Positions 1 to 8,636 of a stretch of DNA of 64,000 nucleotides are shown here, piece after piece. The notes beneath the pieces were generated by a model that saw nothing but the letters and a program-made list of their open reading frames with translations, had not been told where the DNA came from and did not search any database. How positions within the stretch are numbered: the stretch's first letter is position 1; every line of letters starts with the position of its first letter. A program made the position numbers and the translations under genes. This DNA comes from CALCKU01 sp964654665 (GTDB lineage Bacteria; Pseudomonadota; Alphaproteobacteria; Caulobacterales; Maricaulaceae): positions 1 through 64,000 of the forward strand of contig CAZZKV010000006.1 of assembly GCA_964654665.1 (NCBI GenBank), written 5' to 3'.

Positions 1-227
1 GGATGTGGCGCGTTATGGAACGCATGGTCAAAGGCGAGGCGGAAACCTCTGAAATTGACATGCTCCTCGAAGTCTCAAAACAGGTCGAAGGTCACACAAT
101 CTGCGCCCTCGGCGATGCGGCGGCTTGGCCTATCCAAGGTCTCATCCGTCACTTCCGCCACGAGATTGAAGACCGCATAGATAATTATCGGGCCAATAAG
201 CCCGTCTTTGTACAAGCGGCGGAGTAG
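1..227 (+). CDS. nuoF: NADH-quinone oxidoreductase subunit F, C-terminal end (partial)
   Basis: The 5' part lies outside the window; only the last 74 complete codons are visible. They match the end of NuoF, the peripheral-arm subunit of complex I that binds FMN and a 4Fe-4S cluster and oxidises NADH. The Cys in TICALGDAAAWP (codon 102-104) corresponds to the last of the four Cys ligands of the N3 cluster in this family. The GLIRHFRHE stretch behind it is also typical. The stop codon touches the next ATG without a gap, so the gene sits in the nuo operon. Confidence 0.95.
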   Translation, partial: MWRVMERMVKGEAETSEIDMLLEVSKQVEGHTICALGDAAAWPIQGLIRHFRHEIEDRIDNYRANKPVFVQAAE

Positions 228-425
228 ATGATGGAAAAGGTGCTACTCTCCATTCCATTTATAGTCGGAATATTCGTTTTCGGCATGACTTACTGGTGGG
301 TGATGCATTGGGCGGGTATGTTCGCGACTATGTTACTTGGTCCGATCATAGGTCTATTGGGAGCGATTGTCGCGTTTTTGATAGCTAACTATATTGTTGA
401 AACAATAAGATATTCAAATGACTGA
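228..425 (+). CDS. Small two-helix membrane protein in the nuo operon
   Basis: This 65-residue ORF starts directly after the nuoF stop codon, with tandem ATGs at 228 and 231, and overlaps the nuoG start by 8 nt. That packing argues for translation coupled to its neighbours. The protein has two hydrophobic stretches, about residues 5-28 and 32-55, separated by a short turn, and a short polar tail (ETIRYSND). I recognise no family. It is not one of the 14 core complex I subunits. It could be a lineage-specific accessory or assembly factor, but that rests on position only. Confidence 0.7.
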   Translation: MMEKVLLSIPFIVGIFVFGMTYWWVMHWAGMFATMLLGPIIGLLGAIVAFLIANYIVETIRYSND

Positions 426-2523
426 CCTACGCAAAATCAATATTGATGGTACTGAATATGAAGTGCCGGCGGATTATACGCTGATGCAAGCTTGTGAAGA
501 GGCGGCAGGGGCGGAAATTCCGCGTTTCTGTTATCATGAGCGCCTCTCTGTGGCAGGTAACTGCCGCATGTGTCTTGTCGAATGGGTGGGGGCGCCCAAG
601 CCGCAGGCAAGCTGCGCATTGCAAGTTAAGGATTTACGGCCGAACCGTGACGGCACGCCCGCCAATATTCGCACCAATAGCGAAACAGTGAAAAAAGCCC
701 GCGAAGGTGTGATGGAATTCTTGCTGATTAATCATCCGCTCGATTGTCCGATTTGTGATCAGGGCGGGGAATGTGACCTGCAAGATCAAGCCATGGCTTA
801 TGGGCGTGATGCTTCACGGTTTGAAGAGAATAAACGCGCGGTTGATGATAAGAATATGGGGCCTTTGGTGAACACCATTATGACGCGGTGTATTCAATGT
901 ACGCGCTGTGTGCGTTTTGTGACCGAAGTGGCTGGCGTCGAAGAAATAGGACTAGCCTCGCGAGGCGAAGATGCTGAGATCACGACCTATTTGGAACAAA
1001 GCTTAACGTCTGAGCTATCAGGTAACGTGATTGATCTGTGTCCTGTCGGGGCTTTGACGTCCAAACCTTATGCATTTAATGCGCGTCCATGGGAGCTTGA
1101 TAAGGTCGAGAGCATTGATGTTATGGATGCGGTCGGCGCAAATATTCGGGTCGATAGTCGTACAGGCCGCGTCTTGCGGATTATGCCCGTCATTAATGAA
1201 GCCGTGAATGAAGAATGGATTTCCGATAAGACGCGTTTCGTTTGGGATGGTTTGTCTCGTCAACGTCTGGACCGTCCTTATATTCGAGAAAATGGTAAGC
1301 TGCGGGTTGCGGGATGGGACGAAGCGTTGGGCGTTGCCGCCGAAAAGCTCAAGGGCGATCCAGAGCGGATTGCGGGCATTGTTGGGGATCTTATGGACGC
1401 CGAAGCCATGAAGGCATTTAAAGATTTAATGGGCAGTCTTGGCGTTAAAAATATTGATTGCCGCCAAGAGGGGGCGAAACTGTCGGGTGTACGTGAATCC
1501 TATCTGTTCAATACAACGATTGAAGGGTTAGAGCAGGCCGATGCGATTTTACTAATTGGAACAAATCCGCGTCTTGAGGCGCCGCTTATCAATGCGCGTA
1601 TCCGCAAGCGGTGGCTGACAGGCGAGTTATCCATTGCTATGATTGGCGAGGCGGCTGATCTGACCTATAGTTATGATCATTTAGGAACAACTCCTGCTGA
1701 TATTACGACCTTAACCGGGACGAGCAAAGGATTTGCTAAAACCTTGAAAACTGCAAAAAATCCTGCGGTTATTGTTGGTCAAGGTGTTTTGGCACGCTCG
1801 GATGGTGCACAAATATTACGCAATATTGGCGTTTTGGCGGCGCAGTTTAATATGGTTCGTGAAGGCTGGAACGGCTTTAACATATTGCATATGGCGGCAG
1901 CACGCGTTGGCGGACTGGATATGGGATTAACGCCGGGCGAAGGCGGTAAAGATGTATCGGCTATATTGGAGGCTTCTGCGGCTGGAGATATGGATGTCGT
2001 TTATCTGTTGGGCGCTGATGAAATCGATAGTTCTAAGCTGAAAAAACCATTTGTAATTTATCAAGGCAGCCATGGTGATGCTGGCGCGCATGTAGCCGAT
2101 GTTATTTTGCCCGGCGCAGCCTATACGGAAAAGGGTGGAATTTACGTCAATACAGAAGGACGGGTACAAATGGGCGCGGCTGCTGTGGCGCCTAAAGGCG
2201 AAGCTAAGGCGGATTGGACTATTTTACGGGCTTTATCGGCCCATGTTGATCGTGTTTTGCCATATGATTCTCTGGATGCGCTTCGCGAGACACTTTTTAT
2301 TGACCATCCGAGCTTTGCCAGTATCGATCATGCCGCAGGCGCGCGGGGGGCTAGTGAATTTAATGTTGCTTCTATCGGCGAATCTGGAGCTATGCTTGCG
2401 ACACCTTTTAGTAATCCGATAACAGATTTTTATCTCACTAATCCGATTGCGAGAGCCTCCGAAGTCATGGCGGAATGTTCGGCCCTGGCCCGCGCGGCAG
2501 ATATGCAAGAGGCAGCGGAATAA
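418..2523 (+). CDS. nuoG: NADH-quinone oxidoreductase subunit G
   Basis: Large iron-sulfur subunit of the complex I peripheral arm, 701 residues. The N-terminal 2Fe-2S ferredoxin domain shows C38, C49, C52 and C66. The next segment has the unusual His-ligated cluster motif, H106, C110, C113 and C119. A 4Fe-4S cluster follows with C158, C161, C164 and C208. The rest is the molybdopterin-oxidoreductase-like domain, which in complex I has lost its cofactor. Electrons pass from NuoF through these clusters towards NuoI. The gene overlaps the small membrane ORF by 8 nt and shares one base with nuoH (TAATG), so translation is probably coupled. Confidence 0.97.
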   Translation: MTDLRKINIDGTEYEVPADYTLMQACEEAAGAEIPRFCYHERLSVAGNCRMCLVEWVGAPKPQASCALQVKDLRPNRDGTPANIRTNSETVKKAREGVMEFLLINHPLDCPICDQGGECDLQDQAMAYGRDASRFEENKRAVDDKNMGPLVNTIMTRCIQCTRCVRFVTEVAGVEEIGLASRGEDAEITTYLEQSLTSELSGNVIDLCPVGALTSKPYAFNARPWELDKVESIDVMDAVGANIRVDSRTGRVLRIMPVINEAVNEEWISDKTRFVWDGLSRQRLDRPYIRENGKLRVAGWDEALGVAAEKLKGDPERIAGIVGDLMDAEAMKAFKDLMGSLGVKNIDCRQEGAKLSGVRESYLFNTTIEGLEQADAILLIGTNPRLEAPLINARIRKRWLTGELSIAMIGEAADLTYSYDHLGTTPADITTLTGTSKGFAKTLKTAKNPAVIVGQGVLARSDGAQILRNIGVLAAQFNMVREGWNGFNILHMAAARVGGLDMGLTPGEGGKDVSAILEASAAGDMDVVYLLGADEIDSSKLKKPFVIYQGSHGDAGAHVADVILPGAAYTEKGGIYVNTEGRVQMGAAAVAPKGEAKADWTILRALSAHVDRVLPYDSLDALRETLFIDHPSFASIDHAAGARGASEFNVASIGESGAMLATPFSNPITDFYLTNPIARASEVMAECSALARAADMQEAAE

Positions 2524-3602
2524 TGTTTGAGATGGTTCAATTTTGGTCAGACTTATCGCCTGTCGCCTGGTTCGGGTTTAAACTGCTGCAAGTTGCCGGA
2601 TTTGTCATTATTCTGTCGGTTATTCTGGCTTTTCTTATCTTAATGGACCGCAAAGTTTGGGCGGCTGTGCAGATGCGCCGCGGACCGAATGTTGTTGGGC
2701 CTTTTGGTTTATTGCAATCATTTGCCGATCTGTTGAAATTTGTATTTAAAGAAATTATTATTCCATCCGGCTCTGATAAAACACTCTTTATCCTAGCGCC
2801 TATCATCACACTTGTTATGGCCTTTTTGGCGTGGGCGGTTGTGCCGATCGCACCGGGCTGGGTTATGTCTGACATTAATATTGGTGTCCTCTATGTTCTC
2901 GCGATTTCGTCACTTGGGGTTTATGGTATTATCATAGGCGGCTGGGCTTCGAATTCGAAATACCCTTTCATGGGGGCTCTGCGTTCTGCGGCGCAAATGA
3001 TTTCTTATGAAGTTTCTATTGGGTTTATTATCTTGACGGTTATTTTCCTTGCAGGATCTATGAATCTTTCCGAAATCGTCACTATGCAATCAGGCGGTCT
3101 GTTTAACTGGACTTTGTTTCGGTTAAACCCTGTTGGGGAATATGGTATTTGGAATTTGCTGCTTTTCCCAGTTATGTTTTATATGGGTATATTATTCTTT
3201 ATTTCGTCTTTGGCCGAGACAAACCGCCCGCCTTTTGATCTGCCTGAAGCAGAATCCGAACTTGTTGCCGGGTTCATGGTTGAATATTCCTCGACACCAT
3301 ATTTGCTCTTTATGTTTGGCGAATATCTGAACATGACCTTGATGTGCGCTATGTTCACCATTCTGTTTCTTGGCGGGTGGTATGCGCCGATTGATATAGG
3401 CGTTCAATTTGTTCCGCCTGTTATTTGGTTCATACTGAAATGCCTATTTGTGTTCTTCATGTTCGCGATGGTCAAAGCTATTGTCCCGCGTTACCGCTAT
3501 GATCAATTAATGCGTTTAGGCTGGAAAGTGTTTCTGCCGACATCATTAGCGGCTGTAGTATTTGTATCTACATTTGTAGTTTTCCTCGGCGATAAGATTT
3601 AA
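2523..3602 (+). CDS. nuoH: NADH-quinone oxidoreductase subunit H
   Basis: Membrane subunit at the junction of the two arms of complex I, 359 residues with about eight transmembrane helices. The conserved loop RPPFDLPEAESELVAGF lines the quinone-binding chamber in this family. The frame stays open back to 2475, but the ATG at 2523, overlapping the nuoG stop by one base, gives the family-typical N-terminus and avoids a long overlap. It lies in the middle of the nuo operon, 11 nt before nuoI. Confidence 0.96.
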   Translation: MFEMVQFWSDLSPVAWFGFKLLQVAGFVIILSVILAFLILMDRKVWAAVQMRRGPNVVGPFGLLQSFADLLKFVFKEIIIPSGSDKTLFILAPIITLVMAFLAWAVVPIAPGWVMSDINIGVLYVLAISSLGVYGIIIGGWASNSKYPFMGALRSAAQMISYEVSIGFIILTVIFLAGSMNLSEIVTMQSGGLFNWTLFRLNPVGEYGIWNLLLFPVMFYMGILFFISSLAETNRPPFDLPEAESELVAGFMVEYSSTPYLLFMFGEYLNMTLMCAMFTILFLGGWYAPIDIGVQFVPPVIWFILKCLFVFFMFAMVKAIVPRYRYDQLMRLGWKVFLPTSLAAVVFVSTFVVFLGDKI

Positions 3603-3613
3603 GGAGGCCGAAA

Positions 3614-4102
3614 ATGTCACGTATCATGCAAGCGGCTCGCGGAGCTCTCCTTCTGGATTTTGCCAGTGCGTTCTGGCTGGCAATAAAATATTTTTTTCGT
3701 CCAAAAGTGACGGTTAATTACCCGTTTGAAAAAGGTCCCTTATCACCGCGTTTTCGCGGCGAACATGCGTTGCGCCGTTACCCATCTGGCGAAGAACGTT
3801 GTATTGCCTGTAAATTATGCGAAGCGATTTGTCCTGCACAAGCGATCACAATAGAAGCCGAACCTCGCCCTGATGGATCTCGCCGAACGACGCGTTATGA
3901 TATCGATATGGTGAAATGTATTTATTGCGGTTTATGCCAAGAGGCGTGTCCGGTCGATGCGATTGTTGAGGGGCCAAATTTTGAATTTGCAACAGAGACC
4001 CGTGAAGAACTCTATTACGATAAAGATAAATTACTTGAAAATGGTGATCGCTGGGAACGCGAAATTGCAAAAAATCTAGCTATGGACGCACCATACCGCT
4101 AA
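3614..4102 (+). CDS. nuoI: NADH-quinone oxidoreductase subunit I
   Basis: Ferredoxin-like subunit of 162 residues carrying two 4Fe-4S clusters. The motifs are C63, C66, C69 with C73-P, and C102, C105, C108 with C112-P. It relays electrons from NuoG towards the terminal cluster and quinone. The N-terminal segment (about 12-30) is amphipathic and hydrophobic and lies along the membrane in known structures. An AAGGAGG-like ribosome binding site (about 3601-3607) precedes the ATG. Confidence 0.97.
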   Translation: MSRIMQAARGALLLDFASAFWLAIKYFFRPKVTVNYPFEKGPLSPRFRGEHALRRYPSGEERCIACKLCEAICPAQAITIEAEPRPDGSRRTTRYDIDMVKCIYCGLCQEACPVDAIVEGPNFEFATETREELYYDKDKLLENGDRWEREIAKNLAMDAPYR

Positions 4103-4130
4103 AGGCGGCGGCAGAAAAGGAAGACAAATC

Positions 4131-4733
4131 GTGTTAACGGTAATCTCATTTTATCTCTTGGCAATCATTGCTGTTGCGGCAGCCTTTATGGTTGTTGCCG
4201 CACGTAACCCTGTGCATTCAGTTATGTTTTTAATTACAGTTTTCTTTAGTGCAGCTGGATTGTTTGTACTCATGGGGGCAGAGTTTTTAGCCTTGCTCTT
4301 GGTTATGGTTTATGTCGGAGCTGTGGCTGTTCTCTTTCTTTTCGTTGTCATGATGCTGGATGTTGATTTCGTCGAGATGAAGCAAGGGTTTTTGCAATAT
4401 GCTCCGGCGGGTAGTCTTGTTGCTTTGGTTTTGTTTTTGGAAATGATTTTCGTTGGTGCGGCCTATTTTGCCGGTGATGATTCCGGTCTGGCTGAGCGTT
4501 CAAGCGAGATGAGTAATTTACGCCGCTTTGGTGAAGTGCTTTATACGGATTATGCGTTTTTCTTTGAGGCGGCGGGGCTTGTTCTACTTGTAGCGATGAT
4601 CGGTGCGATTGTTTTGACTTTACGAGAACGTGATGGGGTGCGCCGACAAAATGTAATGGATCAGATTGCGCGAACGCGGGACGGGGGCGTTGAACATGTT
4701 GATATAGAGCCGGGTGCGGGAGTAGGCTCATGA
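4131..4733 (+). CDS. nuoJ: NADH-quinone oxidoreductase subunit J
   Basis: Membrane subunit of the complex I proton-pumping arm, 200 residues with about five transmembrane helices. The pattern of NPVHSVMFLI and VYVGAVAVLFLFVVMML is diagnostic for NuoJ. Translation appears to start at a GTG (4131), preceded by the purine-rich AAAAGGAAG. The ATGA at 4730-4733 joins its stop codon to the nuoK start, so the two are translationally coupled. Confidence 0.96.
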   Translation: MLTVISFYLLAIIAVAAAFMVVAARNPVHSVMFLITVFFSAAGLFVLMGAEFLALLLVMVYVGAVAVLFLFVVMMLDVDFVEMKQGFLQYAPAGSLVALVLFLEMIFVGAAYFAGDDSGLAERSSEMSNLRRFGEVLYTDYAFFFEAAGLVLLVAMIGAIVLTLRERDGVRRQNVMDQIARTRDGGVEHVDIEPGAGVGS

Positions 4734-5056
4734 CAATTGGTCTCATGCATTATCTGGTGATTGCTGCGATGATTTTTGTCATCGGCGTCTTTGGTATTTT
4801 CGTGAATCGGAAAAATGTCATCATTATTCTTATGTGCGTTGAGCTTATTCTTTTGGCGGTTAATATAAATTTCGTCGCCTTTTCGGCTCATATGGCTGAA
4901 ACAGGATCTAATCAACCTATGGCAGGGCAGGTTTTTGCTTTGTTTATTCTAACCGTTGCAGCCGCGGAAGCCGCTGTTGGATTGGCGATCCTTGTTGTCT
5001 ACTTCCGTAATCGCGGCAATATCGCGGTGGAAGATATTGATCTGATGAAGGGCTAA
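4730..5056 (+). CDS. nuoK: NADH-quinone oxidoreductase subunit K
   Basis: Small antiporter-like subunit of 108 residues with three transmembrane helices. The two membrane Glu residues important for proton transfer in the family are present, one in CVELILLAVN and one in AAAEAAVGLAI. The protein is slightly longer than the E. coli version because of the C-terminal tail. Its start overlaps the nuoJ stop by four bases, and nuoL begins 8 nt downstream. Confidence 0.96.
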   Translation: MTIGLMHYLVIAAMIFVIGVFGIFVNRKNVIIILMCVELILLAVNINFVAFSAHMAETGSNQPMAGQVFALFILTVAAAEAAVGLAILVVYFRNRGNIAVEDIDLMKG

Positions 5057-5064
5057 GCGCAGCT

Positions 5065-7101
5065 ATGCTTTATAAAGTTCTCGTTTTTGCTCCGCTCTTA
5101 GGGGCTATAATTGCAGGCCTGTTTGGGACGGGTTTTATGAAAGGGCGTTTGGGCGGAAAAGCCTCTATGCTTTTGACAACTGCCTTGCTGTTTTTATCCG
5201 CAGGTCTGTCATGGATTACTTTATTCAAGATCGGATTTGGACATACATCCCATGATATCCTGCTTTTGCGCTGGATAGATATTGGGGATTTAAAAGCCAA
5301 TTGGGCGCTTAAAATTGATACGCTGACTGCCGTTATGTTAGTGGTAATTACCACCGTATCGTCTTTGGTTCACCTCTATAGCTGGGGTTATATGGCGGAT
5401 GATAAATATAAACCGCGATTCTTTAGTTATCTATCGCTGTTTACATTTGCGATGTTAATGCTGGTAACAGCCGATAATTTCATTCAATTGTTTTTCGGTT
5501 GGGAAGGTGTTGGACTCGCTTCATACCTTTTGATCGGGTATTATTTTAAAAAACCGTCCGCCAATGCAGCGGCCATTAAAGCTTTCGTCTCCAACCGTGT
5601 TGGCGATGTCGGTCTGGCGCTTGGTGTTATGACTGTGTTTTTTGTCTTTGGTTCTGTTGATTTTGACACGGTTTTTGCAGCCGTTCACAATGATCCGGCG
5701 CGAGTTATATCTTTTCTCGGTATGCAAATTAACGCGATCGAGTTGATTGCGGCTTTGCTCTTTATTGGGGCTATGGGGAAATCGGCGCAATTCGTTTTAC
5801 ATGTTTGGTTACCTGATGCGATGGAAGGGCCTACACCTGTTTCTGCACTTATCCATGCCGCGACAATGGTGACGGCCGGTGTGTTTTTAGTTTGCCGCGC
5901 CTATCCAATTTATGAAATGGCGCCTGTGACGTCTGGCTTTATTACCGTGCTCGGTGCCTTTACAGCCTTTTTCGCGGCTACGGTTGGCCTTGTGCAAAAT
6001 GATATTAAACGCGTAATCGCTTATTCAACCTGTTCTCAGCTAGGCTATATGTTTTTTGCTGCCGGAGTTGGAGCCTATAACGCGGCGATGTTTCACCTTT
6101 TCACCCATGCCTTTTTTAAAGCGCTTTTATTCCTTTGCGCAGGCTCGGTTATTCATGCATTGCATCATCAGCAGGACATGCGCAAAATGGGCGGTATTCG
6201 CCATAAAGTACCATTGACCTATGCGGCTATGATTATCGGAACCTTGGCCATTACGGGGATTGGTATACCGGGTACGAAAATTGGCTTTGCTGGATTTTTC
6301 TCAAAAGATGCAATTATTGAAGCGGCCTATGCCGCAGGAGCTACTGGCGGGAACGGGGCTGCAGTTTTTGCCTTCACCATGGGTCTTGTGGCTGCTTTGA
6401 TGACCAGTTTTTATAGTTGGCGTCTGATCTTTATGACATTCCACGGAAATCACCGCGGTGATAAACATACGTTGGAACATGCCCATGAAAGCCCGGCAAA
6501 TATGTTGGTGCCTCTGGGGGTTCTTTCTGTGGGGGCTTTGTTGGCTGGTTTTGTTTTTTACGGGAAATTTATGGGCGCGGGTGCTGCGCATTTCTGGAAC
6601 GGGGCTTTGCCTTCGGGTGATCATGCCATGCTTGCACCGGATAATCTTTTTGCTGCTGCTGAAAAAGGACACGCAGATGATGTAGGGCACGGCGGCGGAC
6701 ATCATGATTTTCCATGGTGGGTATTGTGGTCCCCGCTTTTTGTTTCGACCTTAGGCTTTGTTACCGCATGGATGATGTATATTCGAGATAATGGAACGGA
6801 AAAACAACTCGCGAAAGAAGGCGGTCCGCTTTATAATTTCCTGCTCAATAAATGGTATATTGACGAGCTTTATGACGCAACAATTGTACGCGGAACCCGC
6901 GCATTAGGCGATTTATTTTGGAAAATAGGTGATATGAAAATCATTGACGGTTTTGGCCCGAACGGCGTGGCTGCGACAGCCGTAGCTGGTGCGCGCAAAT
7001 TATCTAAAATTCAAAGTGGTAAGCTTTTCCATTATGCGTTTGTTATGCTGCTGGGTGTTGCGGCGATTATTGTCATCGTCTTTAACAGTGTGGGGGGATA
7101 G
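5065..7101 (+). CDS. nuoL: NADH-quinone oxidoreductase subunit L
   Basis: Distal proton-pumping subunit of complex I, 678 residues, Mrp-antiporter-like. The proton-channel Glu is in FFGWEGVGLASYLL and the conserved Lys is in GAMGKSAQFVLHVWLP. The C-terminal part, past a polar loop, should form the long lateral amphipathic helix and a last transmembrane anchor. The loop before it is rich in His and Gly (GHADDVGHGGGHHD, roughly residues 530-550), a local peculiarity with no assigned role. The nuoM ATG is two bases after the stop. Confidence 0.97.
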   Translation: MLYKVLVFAPLLGAIIAGLFGTGFMKGRLGGKASMLLTTALLFLSAGLSWITLFKIGFGHTSHDILLLRWIDIGDLKANWALKIDTLTAVMLVVITTVSSLVHLYSWGYMADDKYKPRFFSYLSLFTFAMLMLVTADNFIQLFFGWEGVGLASYLLIGYYFKKPSANAAAIKAFVSNRVGDVGLALGVMTVFFVFGSVDFDTVFAAVHNDPARVISFLGMQINAIELIAALLFIGAMGKSAQFVLHVWLPDAMEGPTPVSALIHAATMVTAGVFLVCRAYPIYEMAPVTSGFITVLGAFTAFFAATVGLVQNDIKRVIAYSTCSQLGYMFFAAGVGAYNAAMFHLFTHAFFKALLFLCAGSVIHALHHQQDMRKMGGIRHKVPLTYAAMIIGTLAITGIGIPGTKIGFAGFFSKDAIIEAAYAAGATGGNGAAVFAFTMGLVAALMTSFYSWRLIFMTFHGNHRGDKHTLEHAHESPANMLVPLGVLSVGALLAGFVFYGKFMGAGAAHFWNGALPSGDHAMLAPDNLFAAAEKGHADDVGHGGGHHDFPWWVLWSPLFVSTLGFVTAWMMYIRDNGTEKQLAKEGGPLYNFLLNKWYIDELYDATIVRGTRALGDLFWKIGDMKIIDGFGPNGVAATAVAGARKLSKIQSGKLFHYAFVMLLGVAAIIVIVFNSVGG

Positions 7102-7103
7102 AG

Positions 7104-8633
7104 ATGTTTGACGGCCTTCCTATTTTATCGGCTATTACCTTTATCCCGCTTATCGGGGCTTTGGCCTTGATGGGTATTTATGGCCTGACACGTACTGAGG
7201 GCAAAGCTCAGGTAGAAGAAAATTCCAAGCGTGTGGCATTGGCTGTCTCTTTGGTTACATTTTTGCTGTCTCTGTTGATGCTTTTAAATTTTGATAGCGG
7301 GTCTGCGGATTACCAATTTGTTGAAGACACAGAATGGTTGGGTGGTGGTATCCAATATATTATGGGCGTGGACGGTATATCTGTATTATTTATTGTTCTG
7401 ACGACATTTCTTACGCCGCTTTGTATTTTCGCAAGCTGGTCATCGGTCAAGACGCGGGTTTTGGAATATATGGTGGCATTCCTCATTCTGGAAACGCTGA
7501 TGATTGGCGTGTTTTGTGCTCTGGATATGGTGCTGTTTTATCTCTTTTTCGAGGCCGTCCTGATACCGATGTTTATTATTATCGGAGTATGGGGCGGAGC
7601 GAACCGGGTTTACGCATCCTATAAGTTCTTCCTTTATACACTGCTGGGCTCCGTTCTGATGTTGGCCGCTATATTGTGGGTATATAATTATAGTGGACAA
7701 ACTCTAGGTGAGCCGACAACAGATATGCGGGTACTCGCGACGGCTTTGGATATTCCAGCAGGTGTCCAGACGTGGCTCTGGCTTGCATTCTTTTCTTCTT
7801 TTGCCGTTAAAATGCCAATGTGGCCGGTTCATACATGGCTTCCGGATGCTCATGTTCAGGCGCCTACGGCCGGTTCGGTTATTCTAGCCGGTATCTTGCT
7901 CAAATTAGGTGGATATGGGTTTTTACGCTTTTCGATACCGCTTTTCCCGGATGCCAGCTTTGGTCTTGCGCCACTGATTTTCTGGCTCTCGGTTATTGCG
8001 ATTATATATACCTCGCTGGTCGCTTATCGCCAAACCGATATGAAAAAACTGATTGCTTATTCCTCTGTGGCCCATATGGGGTTTGTGACTATGGGGATTT
8101 TTGCCGCTAATGTGCAGGGCATCCAAGGGGCTATTTTTCAAATGCTTAGCCATGGTATAATCTCTGGCGCACTCTTCTTTTGTGTTGGTGTGATTTATGA
8201 CCGTATGCATACGCGCGATATCGCGTTTTATGGCGGGCTAGTGAAACAGATGCCTATTTATGCAGCTTTTCTTATGCTCTTTACTATGGCCAATGTTGGC
8301 TTGCCGGGAACATCTGGGTTTGTTGGTGAAATCCTAACAATGATAGGGGCTTATCAGGTCAATCCATGGATTGCCTTTGGCGCGGCTTTAGGGATGATTT
8401 TATCTGCCGTTTATGCGCTGTATCTATATCGAGCTGTGATCTTTGGCGAACAAGTGAATGAAAAGCTCGCAGGTATTACGGATATGACTCGCAGCGAGAT
8501 TATTGTCTTAGCCCCGCTTGCGGTGATGACACTTGTTCTGGGGATATACCCCGCGCTGATTACAGATGTAACAGCTGCCTCTGTTGACAATCTGATTGCT
8601 AATTTTCAAACGGCAACCGGGCAGGGATCTTAA
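7104..8633 (+). CDS. nuoM: NADH-quinone oxidoreductase subunit M
   Basis: Second antiporter-like pumping subunit, 509 residues and about 14 transmembrane helices. The conserved membrane Glu is in YLFFEAVLIPMFIIIG. The Lys is in FAVKMPMWPVHTWLPDAH, a signature shared with Mrp antiporters. Gene spacing is two bases from nuoL and three bases to nuoN, consistent with one transcript. Confidence 0.97.
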   Translation: MFDGLPILSAITFIPLIGALALMGIYGLTRTEGKAQVEENSKRVALAVSLVTFLLSLLMLLNFDSGSADYQFVEDTEWLGGGIQYIMGVDGISVLFIVLTTFLTPLCIFASWSSVKTRVLEYMVAFLILETLMIGVFCALDMVLFYLFFEAVLIPMFIIIGVWGGANRVYASYKFFLYTLLGSVLMLAAILWVYNYSGQTLGEPTTDMRVLATALDIPAGVQTWLWLAFFSSFAVKMPMWPVHTWLPDAHVQAPTAGSVILAGILLKLGGYGFLRFSIPLFPDASFGLAPLIFWLSVIAIIYTSLVAYRQTDMKKLIAYSSVAHMGFVTMGIFAANVQGIQGAIFQMLSHGIISGALFFCVGVIYDRMHTRDIAFYGGLVKQMPIYAAFLMLFTMANVGLPGTSGFVGEILTMIGAYQVNPWIAFGAALGMILSAVYALYLYRAVIFGEQVNEKLAGITDMTRSEIIVLAPLAVMTLVLGIYPALITDVTAASVDNLIANFQTATGQGS

Positions 8634-8636
8634 ACC

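Noticed and set aside
2475..2522. Upstream extension of nuoH into nuoG
   Set aside because: The ATG at 2523 gives the family N-terminus and a one-base overlap; the extension is nuoG coding sequence in another frame.
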